Below are positions 43,307 through 56,828 of a stretch of DNA of 64,000 bases, piece by piece (positions within the stretch are counted from its first letter, which is position 1; every line of letters starts with the position of its first letter). This DNA is from Lysobacteraceae bacterium. GTDB taxonomy: Bacteria > Pseudomonadota > Gammaproteobacteria > Xanthomonadales > Xanthomonadaceae. The stretch covers positions 1 through 64,000 of the forward strand of contig JAGWUF010000002.1 of NCBI GenBank assembly GCA_028868545.1, written 5' to 3'. Position numbers and translations under genes: made by a program. A model generated the notes under the pieces. The model worked only from the letters and a program-made list of their open reading frames with translations, was not told the origin of the DNA and did not search any database.

Positions 43307-43744
43307 ATGCGCCTGAGGATCGCTTTTTTCGCAGCCGTCCTTGCCTGCGTCGCATCGCTCCCCTTGCAGGCGCAGGTCAAGTACAGATCCAGCGTTCAAG
43401 CCACCTATCGCGCGAATACTGCAGAGGCTGCTGCGGTCAAACGCTGGCTGATCGACCGTGCATCCAGAACCGAACAGGGACAACTGCTGGGTGACTTCGA
43501 CAGACTGGGGGAGACCACGGTTCGCGTGGACACGCCCTCCTCCGGCAACACCTTCAGTGATCCCTACCCGCCTGTCCCGCTTCCCGCCGGCGGCAGCCCA
43601 GGCCAAACCATCGGCATTAGTTCGTGCGGCGGTGGAATTTCCCAGCAATGGGTGTATCTCTGGGTAGGCACCAGCGGCAACGGTGGCTGGGTGTTGCAAA
43701 GCTACTCTTTCACACGAGTGAAATCCTGCGCCAGCAACGCATGA
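43307..43744 (+). CDS. Small secreted protein of unknown function
   Basis: A 145-residue protein with a signal peptide (RIAFFAAVLACVASLPLQAQ). The mature part has a long helix rich in Arg and Ala (ATYRANTAEAAAVKRWLIDR), then a Pro/Gly/Ser-rich linker, then two aromatic strands (SQQWVYLWVGTSGNGGWVLQS), ending VKSCASNA. Cysteines in SSCGG and KSC may pair. AGGAGA sits seven bases before the ATG. No known family. It follows smpB behind the poly-C promoter. Confidence 0.65.
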   Translation: MRLRIAFFAAVLACVASLPLQAQVKYRSSVQATYRANTAEAAAVKRWLIDRASRTEQGQLLGDFDRLGETTVRVDTPSSGNTFSDPYPPVPLPAGGSPGQTIGISSCGGGISQQWVYLWVGTSGNGGWVLQSYSFTRVKSCASNA

Positions 43745-43768
43745 TTTATCTCTGAAGCCTCCACGGCA

Positions 43769-43794
43769 AAACGGCCACCCGGAGGTGGCCGTTT
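43769..43794. terminator. Strong hairpin after the small secreted protein gene
   Basis: AAACGGCCACC-CGGA-GGTGGCCGTTT: a perfect 11-bp stem with a 4-base loop, between the convergent secreted-protein gene and the tRNA-Glu gene. It may end transcription from both sides. Confidence 0.7.
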
Positions 43795-43824
43795 GCGTGT
43801 TGCGGTGTTTGCCGATTCCGAAGG

Positions 43825-43900
43825 TGGCGTCCCCACGGGGATTCGAACCCCGGTCGCTACCGTGAAAGGGTAATGTCCTAGGCCTCTAGACGATGGGGAC
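43825..43900 (-). tRNA. tRNA-Glu (TTC)
   Basis: Minus strand, 76 nt including an encoded CCA. It begins GTCCCCATCGTCTAGAGG; the anticodon loop CTTTCAC carries TTC; the T-arm is CGGGGTTCGAATCCCCG; GGGGACG with CCA closes the stem. Confidence 0.97.
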
Positions 43901-43923
43901 AGAACCGGAAACATCTTGAACCG

Positions 43924-43999
43924 TGGTGGAGCCAGCCGGGATCGAACCGGCGACCTCCTGCATGCCATGCAGGCGCTCTCCCAGCTGAGCTATGGCCCC
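43924..43999 (-). tRNA. tRNA-Ala (GGC)
   Basis: Minus strand, 76 nt with encoded CCA. It begins GGGGCCATAGCTCAGCTGG; the anticodon stem-loop CTGCATGGCATGCAG has GGC; the T-arm is CCGGTTCGATCCCGG. It lies 23 bp upstream of tRNA-Glu, probably one transcript. Confidence 0.97.
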
Positions 44000-44043
44000 A
44001 CGGGCTGGAAAGACGCGCATTCTGGGGGTGAAATCGGGAACCG

Positions 44044-44541
44044 TCAAGCCTTTTCTGCAACTTCCACCTGCAACGTGCCAGCGCATGGGTGCAGAGTGGC
44101 CACACCGTGCCCGCGTTCGGCCAGGTACTGCAGCCATTTGCCGAGGAACGTGTTCATGCGCAGGCGGTGGTTCAGCACGCGTTGCGGCGGCGGGTACATG
44201 CCGATCACGTCCTGCCAGCGACGACCGGCGTAGCAGTGGGTGGCTTCGACCTGACGCGCATCGCGGTACAGGCGCAGGTTGGCGGACGGGTCGGCCATGC
44301 CGGTCTGCGGATCGACCAGGCCATAACTCAGGCGCAGTTCGGTGGTATAGGCGTGCTGTTCCAGCACGTGCAGATGCACGTCCAGCCCATCGCCCACCTG
44401 CGACAGGTAATGGCCGCACGCCAGCTCGCCGGCTTCGAACAGGCGTTGCAGGCGGGCATGGTTTTCGGCGTACAAGCCCATCAGCCAGCCGAATCGGCTG
44501 AGCGTGGGCAGTGGTTTGCGATGAACGGTGGCAAGCGACAT
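44044..44541 (-). CDS. DUF1249 family protein (YqiB-like)
   Basis: A 165-residue cytoplasmic protein. FGWLMGLYAENHARLQRLF and the VHLHVLEQHAYTTELRLSY strand block are typical for DUF1249; the second half has MYPPPQRVLNHRLRMNTFLGKWL. No catalytic motif is known. The family is widespread in gamma-proteobacteria without assigned function. Single gene between the tRNA pair and ppsR. Confidence 0.88.
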   Translation of the reverse strand: MSLATVHRKPLPTLSRFGWLMGLYAENHARLQRLFEAGELACGHYLSQVGDGLDVHLHVLEQHAYTTELRLSYGLVDPQTGMADPSANLRLYRDARQVEATHCYAGRRWQDVIGMYPPPQRVLNHRLRMNTFLGKWLQYLAERGHGVATLHPCAGTLQVEVAEKA

Positions 44542-44645
44542 GGCTTGATCCTACACGCGCGCATCGCACTCCGGCAGGATTGACGTCAAGCCGCTTCCAG
44601 CCTAGCTTTGAAGAGGCCGCCCGCCCGCTTGCCAAATGCACACGT

Positions 44646-45473
44646 TCAGTACATCTCGCGGCTGATGCCCAGGTGCTTCATCACCCGGCTGGAGATTTCC
44701 TCGATCGAGGCGTTGGTGGTGCTGAGCAGTTCGATGCCCTCGCGGCGCAGCATCGTCTCGGCCTGTGCGACCTCGCGGCGACAGGTGTCCAGCTGCGCAT
44801 AGCGCGAATCCGGCCGCCGCTCCTGGCGGATCTGGTGGAGGCGCAGCGGGTCGATGGTCAGGCCGAACAGCTTGCCGCGGTATTGGCGCAGCTTGGCCGG
44901 CAGGTGCTCGCTTTCCAGGTCTTCCGGGGTCAGCGGGTAGTTGGCCGCCTTCACGCCGTGCTGCAGGGCCAGATACACGCAGGTGGGCGTCTTGCCGGCG
45001 CGCGACACCGCCACCAGGATCACGTCGGCATCCTTGTAGTCGGGCTTCACCCCGTCGTCGTGGGTCAGCGCGTAGTTCATCGCGTTGATGCGCTGGTGGT
45101 AGATGTCGAAGTCCACGATGCCGTGCGCGCGGCCGATCTGCGCTTCGCGGGTGCGGCCCAGCTCCTGCTCCAGCGGCGCGATGAACGGCGCGAACACGTC
45201 CAGCATCAACGCCCCGCTTTCGGCCAGGATGCGGTTCAACGCTTCATCCACGCAGGAATTGACCACGATCGGGCGCAGGCCCACCGCTTCCCCGGCGGCC
45301 CGTACCCGCGCCGCCGCCTCGCGCGCCTTGTCGGCGGAGTCCACGAACGGCAGGCGATCGCTCACGAAACGCAGGCCGCTGAACTGGGTCAACAGGCTGT
45401 GGCCGATGGTTTCGGCGGTGATGCCGGTGCCGTCGGAGACATAAAACACGGGGCGGGCGGCATCCATCGGCAT
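44646..45473 (-). CDS. ppsR: PEP synthase regulatory protein (bifunctional kinase/phosphorylase)
   Basis: A 275-residue member of the DUF299 family that switches PEP synthase off and on by ADP-dependent phosphorylation and Pi-dependent dephosphorylation of a threonine. [20 protein letters not shown] opens it; [20 protein letters not shown] is the P-loop (G-x-x-x-GKT); [12 protein letters not shown] ends it. Divergent from ppsA, its target, with 63 bp between the starts. Confidence 0.95.
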   Translation of the reverse strand: MPMDAARPVFYVSDGTGITAETIGHSLLTQFSGLRFVSDRLPFVDSADKAREAAARVRAAGEAVGLRPIVVNSCVDEALNRILAESGALMLDVFAPFIAPLEQELGRTREAQIGRAHGIVDFDIYHQRINAMNYALTHDDGVKPDYKDADVILVAVSRAGKTPTCVYLALQHGVKAANYPLTPEDLESEHLPAKLRQYRGKLFGLTIDPLRLHQIRQERRPDSRYAQLDTCRREVAQAETMLRREGIELLSTTNASIEEISSRVMKHLGISREMY

Positions 45474-45536
45474 TCCTCGCGGGTGGGCAGGTTAAAATAG
45501 CGGACTTCCTGCTGCCCTGCCCCCACGGAGCCTGCC

Positions 45537-47924
<2,388 letters not shown>

Positions 47925-48036
47925 TCGTGGCAACGCAGCCGGATGGATGGCGCATTTCCGGCCATCGTCCGACTGACCAGCCGCGGCGCATCCGCATGCA
48001 GGAACCGAGGCGCAGGCCGCGTCTCGGTCAGCGCCG

Positions 48037-50208
<2,172 letters not shown>

Positions 50209-50350
50209 TTGACAGACGCCTCCTCGAACCTTCCTGCGTGCCGGCTCTTTCGATTGCATCGTGCTGGCCAAGTGCGGCAGCACGTGCCACATTACATCTT
50301 TCCGCTCGAATCAAATCCCTCTCGTTCCTGCTTTCCGATACCATTGCCTC

Positions 50351-50755
50351 ATGTTCAAGTACCGTCGCCCGTTGCGCCTGCGTCTCGCGATCTTCGCGAT
50401 GCTGGCGTTGCTGTGGTCACAAACGGCACTGGCATGGCACGGGCTGTGCGTGGACGGCAGCGCGCTGGCGCAGGCCGGCACGTCGATGCAGGCGATGGCC
50501 GGGCATGCCTCCGGCTGTCACGAAGACCCGCCGAAGACCGGCGACGCGTTGCTGTGCGCCGCCCATTGCGACCAAGGAGTTCCCAGCCCGGACGTTGCGC
50601 GGATTCCGCTGTTGCCGCTGCTGCCGGCGCTGGTGCCGGAGTTCACCGTCAGCATTGTCGAGGTGGCACCCGTCACCTTGCGGCAGGTGGATTCCCCGCC
50701 GCCGATCCCCTGGAAGCGGCCCACCGCCCACCCGGCGGCCATCCTGCTGATTTGA
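50351..50755 (+). CDS. Small exported His/Cys protein at the head of the Cus locus
   Basis: A 134-residue protein. RLRLAIFAMLALLWSQTALA is a signal peptide, and the mature part begins WHGLCVDGSALA. Possible copper ligands are HGLC, HASGCHEDP and CAAHCDQG. A Pro/Val-rich C-terminal span follows (LLPLLPALVPEFTV). It could be a copper-sensing or copper-binding periplasmic protein such as those that precede Cop/Cus genes, but I do not recognise its family (DUF2946 is a possible match). It lies 99 bp upstream of the outer-membrane gene. Confidence 0.7.
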   Translation: MFKYRRPLRLRLAIFAMLALLWSQTALAWHGLCVDGSALAQAGTSMQAMAGHASGCHEDPPKTGDALLCAAHCDQGVPSPDVARIPLLPLLPALVPEFTVSIVEVAPVTLRQVDSPPPIPWKRPTAHPAAILLI

Positions 50756-50854
50756 GTCCCTGACCTTCGTCTCGGGTGGCGATGCGCCCTGCATCGCCGC
50801 TGCCTTGCCGCGTGCCTTGCTGGGCGCCGGCGAAACGATTGGTCGAGGTCGAAC

Positions 50855-52165
50855 ATGCCTGTTTTCCCCTTTTGCCGTGCCGTGCGCACGGCCCGCAAGC
50901 GCCGGTACGCTTGGTGGCTGGCCCCGGCACTGGCCTGTCTGCTGCCGGTACAGTCCGCATTTGCGCAGCAAGCCGACCCCTCTGCCCCCGGTGCCGATGC
51001 TGCGTCGATCCGCAGCTGGCTGCTGACGCACAATTTCGAATTGCGCGCGCAGCAGGCCGAAACCGAGGCCGCGCAGGCGCAGGTCACGGTGGCCGGCAGC
51101 CTGCCGAATCCGGTTGCAGGAATGGCACTGCAAGGCATTTCGCCCCGCCACCCCAGCCTGTTTCCGGCCAACGTGGGCAGCACCACCTATCAGCTGCGGC
51201 AGCCGCTGCCGCTATGGGGCAAGCGTGCCCTGGCACGCGGGATCGCCGAGCAGAATGCGGTGGCCACCGACGCCAACCGCAACGCCACCGCATTGAGCCT
51301 GCTGGCGCAGGCGGAGGCGGCCTACGTGCGCTATTGGCATGCCGGGCAAGCGCTGGCATTGCTGGATGACCAGCTGGTGTTGCTGCGCAAGGTGGAGGAA
51401 ATCGCCGGCGTGCGCTACGCGCTGGGCATGGCGCCGCAACAGGACGCGATCCGCGCCCAGGTGGAAACCAGCCGGGTGCAAGGGCTGCGCATTGCCCTCG
51501 ACGATGGTGGCAAGGAGGCGACCATGCTGCTCAACCTGCTGCTGAGCCGGCGTCCCGATGCCACCTTGCAGGCGCCCGCAGGCCCACCGTTGCTGCCAGT
51601 TGCCAGTCCCACTCTTGGCGCGGCACTGGCCAGGCTCGAACAGGGAGCGCACCCGGCCCTGCAAGCCGCCCAGGCGCAGGTGCAGGCCGCGCAGGACAGC
51701 CTGCGCCTGCGCCAGCGCGAACGCTGGCCGGACATCTCGGTGGGGATCGGCGCGATGCAGCGCGGCAACCGCATCGACGGCTACGAGCTGATGCTGGAAG
51801 TGGAGCTGCCGCTGCAGCGGCGTGCCCTGCATGCGCGTGAACGTGCGGCGCGCGCGCTGCAGGATGCCGCCCAGGCCCGTGCCGAGGCAACGCAAACTTC
51901 GCTCGACGGCGCACTGGGTGTGGCGTGGACGCAGTGGCGCAGCGCGCAGCGTCAGCGCCAGTTGCTGGAAACCACCCGCATCCCGCAGGCCGAAGCCAAT
52001 TTCAATTCCGCACTGGCCAGCTACCAGGTCGGCGAGGTGGATTTCAATGCCCTGCTCGACGCCCTCACCCAATGGCAGGACGCCCGGCTTGCCCAACTCG
52101 ATGCCCAACGCGACGAACTGCTCGGCGCCGCCAGCGTGCGCGCCCTCGAAGGAGACACCCCATGA
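50855..52165 (+). CDS. TolC-family outer-membrane factor (CusC/CzcC-like)
   Basis: A 436-residue outer-membrane channel of a tripartite RND efflux pump. A signal peptide (WWLAPALACLLPVQSAFA) is followed by two OEP repeats with long helices: LRAQQAETEAAQAQVTVAGS, AYVRYWHAGQALALLDDQ and FNSALASYQVGEVDFNALLD. The end ALEGDTP is just before the adaptor gene. The start ATG is at 50855. Confidence 0.9.
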   Translation: MPVFPFCRAVRTARKRRYAWWLAPALACLLPVQSAFAQQADPSAPGADAASIRSWLLTHNFELRAQQAETEAAQAQVTVAGSLPNPVAGMALQGISPRHPSLFPANVGSTTYQLRQPLPLWGKRALARGIAEQNAVATDANRNATALSLLAQAEAAYVRYWHAGQALALLDDQLVLLRKVEEIAGVRYALGMAPQQDAIRAQVETSRVQGLRIALDDGGKEATMLLNLLLSRRPDATLQAPAGPPLLPVASPTLGAALARLEQGAHPALQAAQAQVQAAQDSLRLRQRERWPDISVGIGAMQRGNRIDGYELMLEVELPLQRRALHARERAARALQDAAQARAEATQTSLDGALGVAWTQWRSAQRQRQLLETTRIPQAEANFNSALASYQVGEVDFNALLDALTQWQDARLAQLDAQRDELLGAASVRALEGDTP

Positions 52166-53652
52166 AGCATTCCCACGGCCTCCTGATCGCCACCGGCCTG
52201 ATCGTCGCGCTGGGCGGCGGCATTGCGCTGGGCCGGCTGTTGAAACCGGCTGCGTCCGCCGCTGCCGCTGCGCCGGCAGCGCGCAAGCCGCTGTACTACC
52301 GCAACCCGATGGGCCTGCCCGACACCTCGCCGGTGCCGAAGAAAGACGAGATGGGCATGGACTACATCCCGGTGTATGCCGAGGACGAAGCCGATGCCGC
52401 ACCCGGCACGGTGGCGCTGTCGCCGGAGAAGATCCAGACCCTCGGCGTGCGCACCGAAGCGGTGCAGCGGCAGCCGATGGCTGCCGGTCTGCAGGCCAGC
52501 GGCACGCTAGTCATCGATGAAACCCGCCAGCACGTGATCGCCCCGCGCTTCGACGGTTGGGTGGACACCCTGCAGGCCAACCAGATCGGCATGGCGGTCA
52601 AGCGCGGGCAGACGCTGGCGACGGTGTACAGCCCGCAGCTGCTGGCGGCGCAGGAGGACTATCGCGTGGCCGACGCCGCGCTGCGCCAGCTCAAGCAAGG
52701 AGACCCGGCCAGTCGGCAAGCCATGCAGCGCCTGCGCGATGCCGCCAAGCGCCGCCTGCTGAACTGGGGCATCGGTGCGGGCCAGCTGGAGCACATCGCC
52801 CACCTGCCGCCGGGCAATCTCGCCATCACTGCGCCAGCCAGCGGCGTGATCGTGGAAAAATCGGTGGTCGAGGGCACGCGCTTCGTCGCCGGCGACACCC
52901 TGCTGCGGCTGGCCGACCTGTCCACGGTGTGGGTAACGGTGAACGTGCCGGCCGCGCAGATCGGCCAGGTGCGGCTGGGCCAGCCCGCCCGCTTCACCTC
53001 GCCGGCGCTGGCAGGCCAGGCGTTCGATGGCAAGGTGAGTTTCCTGCAGCCCATGCTGGATGCGGCCAGCCGCACGCTGGCGGTGCGGGTGGCGCTGCCG
53101 AACCCGGACGGGCGGCTGCGGCCGGGCCTGTTCGGCAACGTGGCGCTGGCCGGCGACGATGGCCGCGAAACGCTGACCATCCCGCGTTCGGCATTGATCG
53201 ATTCCGGCGAGCGCCAGATCGCACTGATCGAAGTGGCGGCGGGCCGCTTCGCGCCGCGCCCGATCAGCATCGGCCAGCGCAGCGGCGACCGCGTCGAAGT
53301 GCTGGACGGCCTGCGCGAAGGCGAGCGCGTGGTGGTGGAAGGCAACTTCCTGATCGATGCCGAAAGCAACCTGCGCGCGGCCTTGCAGGACATGGCGCCT
53401 GCGCCGGCGACACCACACGCTGGCCACGACATGAGCACTCACGACATGCCCGCCGCGCCAGCGGCGGGTCACGACGCACACGCCGGTCATGCCATGCCTG
53501 CAGCAACAGCGGGGAAACCCGCCGCCGACCCGCACGCCGGCCACGCGATGCCGCAGCCGGCCAAGCCCGATCCGCATGCCGGCCATGCGATGCCCGACAA
53601 GCCGAAGGCCGATCCTCACGCCGGCCACGACATGTCCGACATGGAGCACTGA
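52162..53652 (+). CDS. cusB: RND efflux periplasmic adaptor CusB with Met/His-rich tail
   Basis: A 496-residue membrane-fusion protein. An N-terminal anchor (LLIATGLIVALGGGIALG) precedes PLYYRNPMGLPDTSPVPKKD, a metal-binding YHYH/Met block like that of CusB. The barrel-sandwich domain has FDGWVDTLQANQIGMAVKRG. The last 90 residues are unusual: repeats of HAGHAMP and HAGHDM, seven or more His/Met clusters, absent from E. coli CusB and similar to the copper-binding inserts of CusF or PcoB-like proteins. Its ATG overlaps the previous stop by four bases. Confidence 0.9.
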   Translation: MKHSHGLLIATGLIVALGGGIALGRLLKPAASAAAAAPAARKPLYYRNPMGLPDTSPVPKKDEMGMDYIPVYAEDEADAAPGTVALSPEKIQTLGVRTEAVQRQPMAAGLQASGTLVIDETRQHVIAPRFDGWVDTLQANQIGMAVKRGQTLATVYSPQLLAAQEDYRVADAALRQLKQGDPASRQAMQRLRDAAKRRLLNWGIGAGQLEHIAHLPPGNLAITAPASGVIVEKSVVEGTRFVAGDTLLRLADLSTVWVTVNVPAAQIGQVRLGQPARFTSPALAGQAFDGKVSFLQPMLDAASRTLAVRVALPNPDGRLRPGLFGNVALAGDDGRETLTIPRSALIDSGERQIALIEVAAGRFAPRPISIGQRSGDRVEVLDGLREGERVVVEGNFLIDAESNLRAALQDMAPAPATPHAGHDMSTHDMPAAPAAGHDAHAGHAMPAATAGKPAADPHAGHAMPQPAKPDPHAGHAMPDKPKADPHAGHDMSDMEH

Positions 53653-53653
53653 C

Positions 53654-56600
53654 ATGCTGACCCGGATCATCGAATGGTCGGCGCGGCACGTGTTCCTGGT
53701 GCTGGTGCTGGCACTGGCGCTCATCGCCGGCGGCATCCACGCGCTGCTGCACACGCCGCTGGACGCGCAGCCGGATCTGTCCGACGTGCAGGTCATCGTC
53801 TATACCGAAGCCCCGGGCCAGGCCCCGCAGGTGGTGGAGGACCAGATCACCTATCCGCTGACCACCGCGATGCTGGCGGTGCCGAAAGCGAAGGTGGTGC
53901 GCGGCTTCTCCTACTTCGGCGCGTCGTTCGTGTACGTGATCTTCGAGGACGGCACCGACCTCTACTGGGCGCGTTCGCGGGTGCTGGAATACCTCAATGC
54001 CGCCGGCCGCCAGCTGCCCGCCGGGGTCACCCCCACGCTGGGCCCGGACGCCACCGGCGTCGGCTGGGTGTACCAGTACGTGCTGGAGAGCAAGCGCCAT
54101 TCTCTGGATCAGCTGCGCGCGCTGCAGGACTGGTTCGTGCGCTATCCGCTCACCGCCGCGCACGGGGTGGCCGAAGTGGCCAGCCTCGGCGGCTTCGTGC
54201 GCCAGTACTCGGTGACGGTGGACCCGGTCAAGCTGCGCGAATACGGCATTCCGCTGCAGCGCGTGAACGATGTGATCGCGGCCAGCAACCGCGACGTCGG
54301 CGGCCGCTCGCTGGAGCTGGCGGAAACCGAATACATGCTGCGCGGGCGCGGCTACCTGCGCGGGATCGGGGATATCGAAAACCTGGTGCTGAAGGCCGAC
54401 GGCGGCGTGCCGGTGCTGGTGCGCGACGTCGCCCACGTCGAGCTGGTGCCGGACGAACGCCGCGGCATCGCCGAACTCGATGGCGAAGGCGAAGCGGTCG
54501 GCGGGATAGCGATTGCCCGCTACGGCGAGAACGCACGCGCGGTCATCCTGGCGGTGAAGGAGAAGCTGCAGGAGCTCCAGTCCGGGCTGCCGGAGGGCGT
54601 GCACATCCGCAGCGTGTACGACCGCTCGCAGCTGATCGACCGCGCCATCGCCACCTTGCGCAGCACGCTGCTGGAAGAAAGCCTGATCGTGGCGCTGGTC
54701 TGCGTGCTGTTCCTGTTTCACGTGCGCAGCGCGCTGGTGGCCATCATCATGCTGCCGGTCGGGGTGCTGATCGCCTTCATCGCCATGCGCGCGCTGGGCA
54801 TGAACTCCAACATCATGAGCCTGGGCGGGATCGCGATTGCCATCGGCGCGATGGTGGACGCCGCCATCGTGATGATCGAGAACGCGCACAAGCACCTGGA
54901 GCGCGACGACGGCAGCAAGCCGCGCGCGCAGATCATCGTCGAGGCCTGCCGCGAAGTGGGGCCGGCGCTGTTCTTCAGCCTGCTGATCATCACCGTCTCG
55001 TTCCTGCCGGTGTTCGCGCTGGAAGCGCAGGAGGGCCGGCTGTTCAAGCCGCTGGCGTTCACCAAGACCTTCGCCATGGCCGGCGGCGCGCTGCTGTCCG
55101 TCACGCTGGTGCCGGTGCTGATGCTGCTGTTCGTGCGCGGCAAGATCGTGCCCGAGCACAAGAACCCGGCGAACCGGCTGCTGATCGCGCTGTACCGGCC
55201 GGTCATCCACGGCGTGCTGAAGCACCGCGCGCTCACCCTCGGCGTGGCCGGGCTGGTGCTGCTGGCGTCGCTGTGGCCGGCAGCACGGCTGGGCAGCGAG
55301 TTCATGCCCACGCTCAACGAAGGCACCCTGCTGTACATGCCCACCACCCTGCCCGGCCTGTCGGTGACCCAAGCGCAGAAGCTGTTGCAGCAGCAGGACC
55401 GCATCATCAAGACCTTCCCGGAGGTCGAGTCGGTATTCGGCAAGGCCGGCCGCGCGCTGACCGCCACCGACCCGGCACCGCTGGAGATGTTCGAAACCAC
55501 CATCAACCTCAAGCCGGAAGACCAGTGGCGCGACGGCATGACGGTGGACAAGCTGATCGCGGAAATGGATGCGGTGCTGCAGTTCCCCGGCGTGGCCAAT
55601 GCGTGGACGATGCCGATCAAGGCGCGCACCGACATGCTGTCCACCGGCATCCGCACGCCGGTGGGGATCAAGGTGTTCGGCAACAGCCTGACCGAGCTGG
55701 AGCAGGCCGCGCGCGCAATCGAATCGGCGGTGCGCAAGGTGCCCGGCACCACCAGCGCCTACGCCGAACGCCTGACCGGCGGCTATTACCTCGACATCGT
55801 CCCCGAGCTTGCGCAGCTGGCCCGCTACGGGCTGTCGGTGGGCGACGTGCAGGACGTGGTCGCCAGCGCGCTGGGTGGGCAACTGGTGACGACCACGGTG
55901 GAAGGCCGCGAACGCTTCGGGGTGATCGTGCGCTATCCGCGCGAACTGCGCGACACGCCCGAGCAGATCGCCACGCAGGTGCTGGTGGCCACGCCGGACG
56001 GCGCGCAGATTCCGCTGGGCGAACTGGCTTCGATCGACATCCGCAAGGGCGCGCCGTCGATCCGCACCGAAAACGCGCAGTTGGCGGCCTACATCTACGT
56101 GGACACCCGCGAGAGTGACCTCGGCGCCTACGTGCGGCGTGCGCAGGACACGGTGGCCAAATCGGTGTGGCTGCCGCCCGGCACTTACGTGAGCTGGAGC
56201 GGCCAGTACGAATACATGCAGCGAGCCAAGGCGCGCATGCAGGTGGTGGTGCCGGTGACGCTGGCGCTGATCTTCCTGCTGCTGTATCTCAACTTCCGGC
56301 GCATCAGCGAAGCGCTGATCGTGATGCTGTCGGTGCCGTTCGCGCTGGTCGGCGGGGTCTGGCTGCTGTGGCTGCTGGACTACCAGCTCAGCGTGGCGGT
56401 CGCGGTGGGCTTCATCGCGCTGGCCGGGGTGGCCGCGGAAACCGGCGTGGTGATGCTGCTCTACCTCGACCACGCGCTGGACGACATCAAGGCGCGCTGC
56501 GCGGCGGAAGGCCGAACGCTGTCCGCCGCCGACCTGCACCGCGCCATCGTCAGCGGCGCGGTGGAGCGGGTGCGGCCGAAGATGATGACGGTGGTGGCGA

Positions 56601-56764
56601 TCATGGCCGGCCTGCTGCCGATCATGTGGAGCCACGGCACCGGTGCGGAGATCATGCGCCGGATCGCCGCGCCGATGGTGGGCGGAATGGTCTCGTCCAC
56701 CGTGCTGACGCTGGTGGTGATCCCGGTGATTTATGCGCTGCTGAAGGGACGCCGGAGGCCTTGA
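53654..56764 (+). CDS. cusA: Cu(I)/Ag(I) RND efflux pump CusA
   Basis: The inner-membrane pump, 1036 residues, with twelve expected spans. LTRIIEWSARHVFLVLVLAL is the first. Methionines of the CusA copper path are kept: LLYMPTTLPGLS (M573 site), APLEMFETT (M623 site), TDMLSTGI (M672 site). GRALTATDPAPLEM and FMPTLNEGTLLY are CusA-specific, distinguishing it from CzcA. It starts one base after the cusB stop. An antisense frame of 1216 codons here is a GC artefact. Confidence 0.95.
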   Translation: MLTRIIEWSARHVFLVLVLALALIAGGIHALLHTPLDAQPDLSDVQVIVYTEAPGQAPQVVEDQITYPLTTAMLAVPKAKVVRGFSYFGASFVYVIFEDGTDLYWARSRVLEYLNAAGRQLPAGVTPTLGPDATGVGWVYQYVLESKRHSLDQLRALQDWFVRYPLTAAHGVAEVASLGGFVRQYSVTVDPVKLREYGIPLQRVNDVIAASNRDVGGRSLELAETEYMLRGRGYLRGIGDIENLVLKADGGVPVLVRDVAHVELVPDERRGIAELDGEGEAVGGIAIARYGENARAVILAVKEKLQELQSGLPEGVHIRSVYDRSQLIDRAIATLRSTLLEESLIVALVCVLFLFHVRSALVAIIMLPVGVLIAFIAMRALGMNSNIMSLGGIAIAIGAMVDAAIVMIENAHKHLERDDGSKPRAQIIVEACREVGPALFFSLLIITVSFLPVFALEAQEGRLFKPLAFTKTFAMAGGALLSVTLVPVLMLLFVRGKIVPEHKNPANRLLIALYRPVIHGVLKHRALTLGVAGLVLLASLWPAARLGSEFMPTLNEGTLLYMPTTLPGLSVTQAQKLLQQQDRIIKTFPEVESVFGKAGRALTATDPAPLEMFETTINLKPEDQWRDGMTVDKLIAEMDAVLQFPGVANAWTMPIKARTDMLSTGIRTPVGIKVFGNSLTELEQAARAIESAVRKVPGTTSAYAERLTGGYYLDIVPELAQLARYGLSVGDVQDVVASALGGQLVTTTVEGRERFGVIVRYPRELRDTPEQIATQVLVATPDGAQIPLGELASIDIRKGAPSIRTENAQLAAYIYVDTRESDLGAYVRRAQDTVAKSVWLPPGTYVSWSGQYEYMQRAKARMQVVVPVTLALIFLLLYLNFRRISEALIVMLSVPFALVGGVWLLWLLDYQLSVAVAVGFIALAGVAAETGVVMLLYLDHALDDIKARCAAEGRTLSAADLHRAIVSGAVERVRPKMMTVVAIMAGLLPIMWSHGTGAEIMRRIAAPMVGGMVSSTVLTLVVIPVIYALLKGRRRP

Positions 56765-56828
56765 TTGCTGTTCGCACCTGCCCAGTCGCAGGCGGCCCGT
56801 GGTTGCAAGGGCATCGACGGGTCTTTGC

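Noticed and set aside
50225-50255. A CueR box before the Cus locus
   Set aside because: ACCTTCC occurs at about 50228, but no GGAAGG half-site follows at the right distance and there are no matching promoter boxes.
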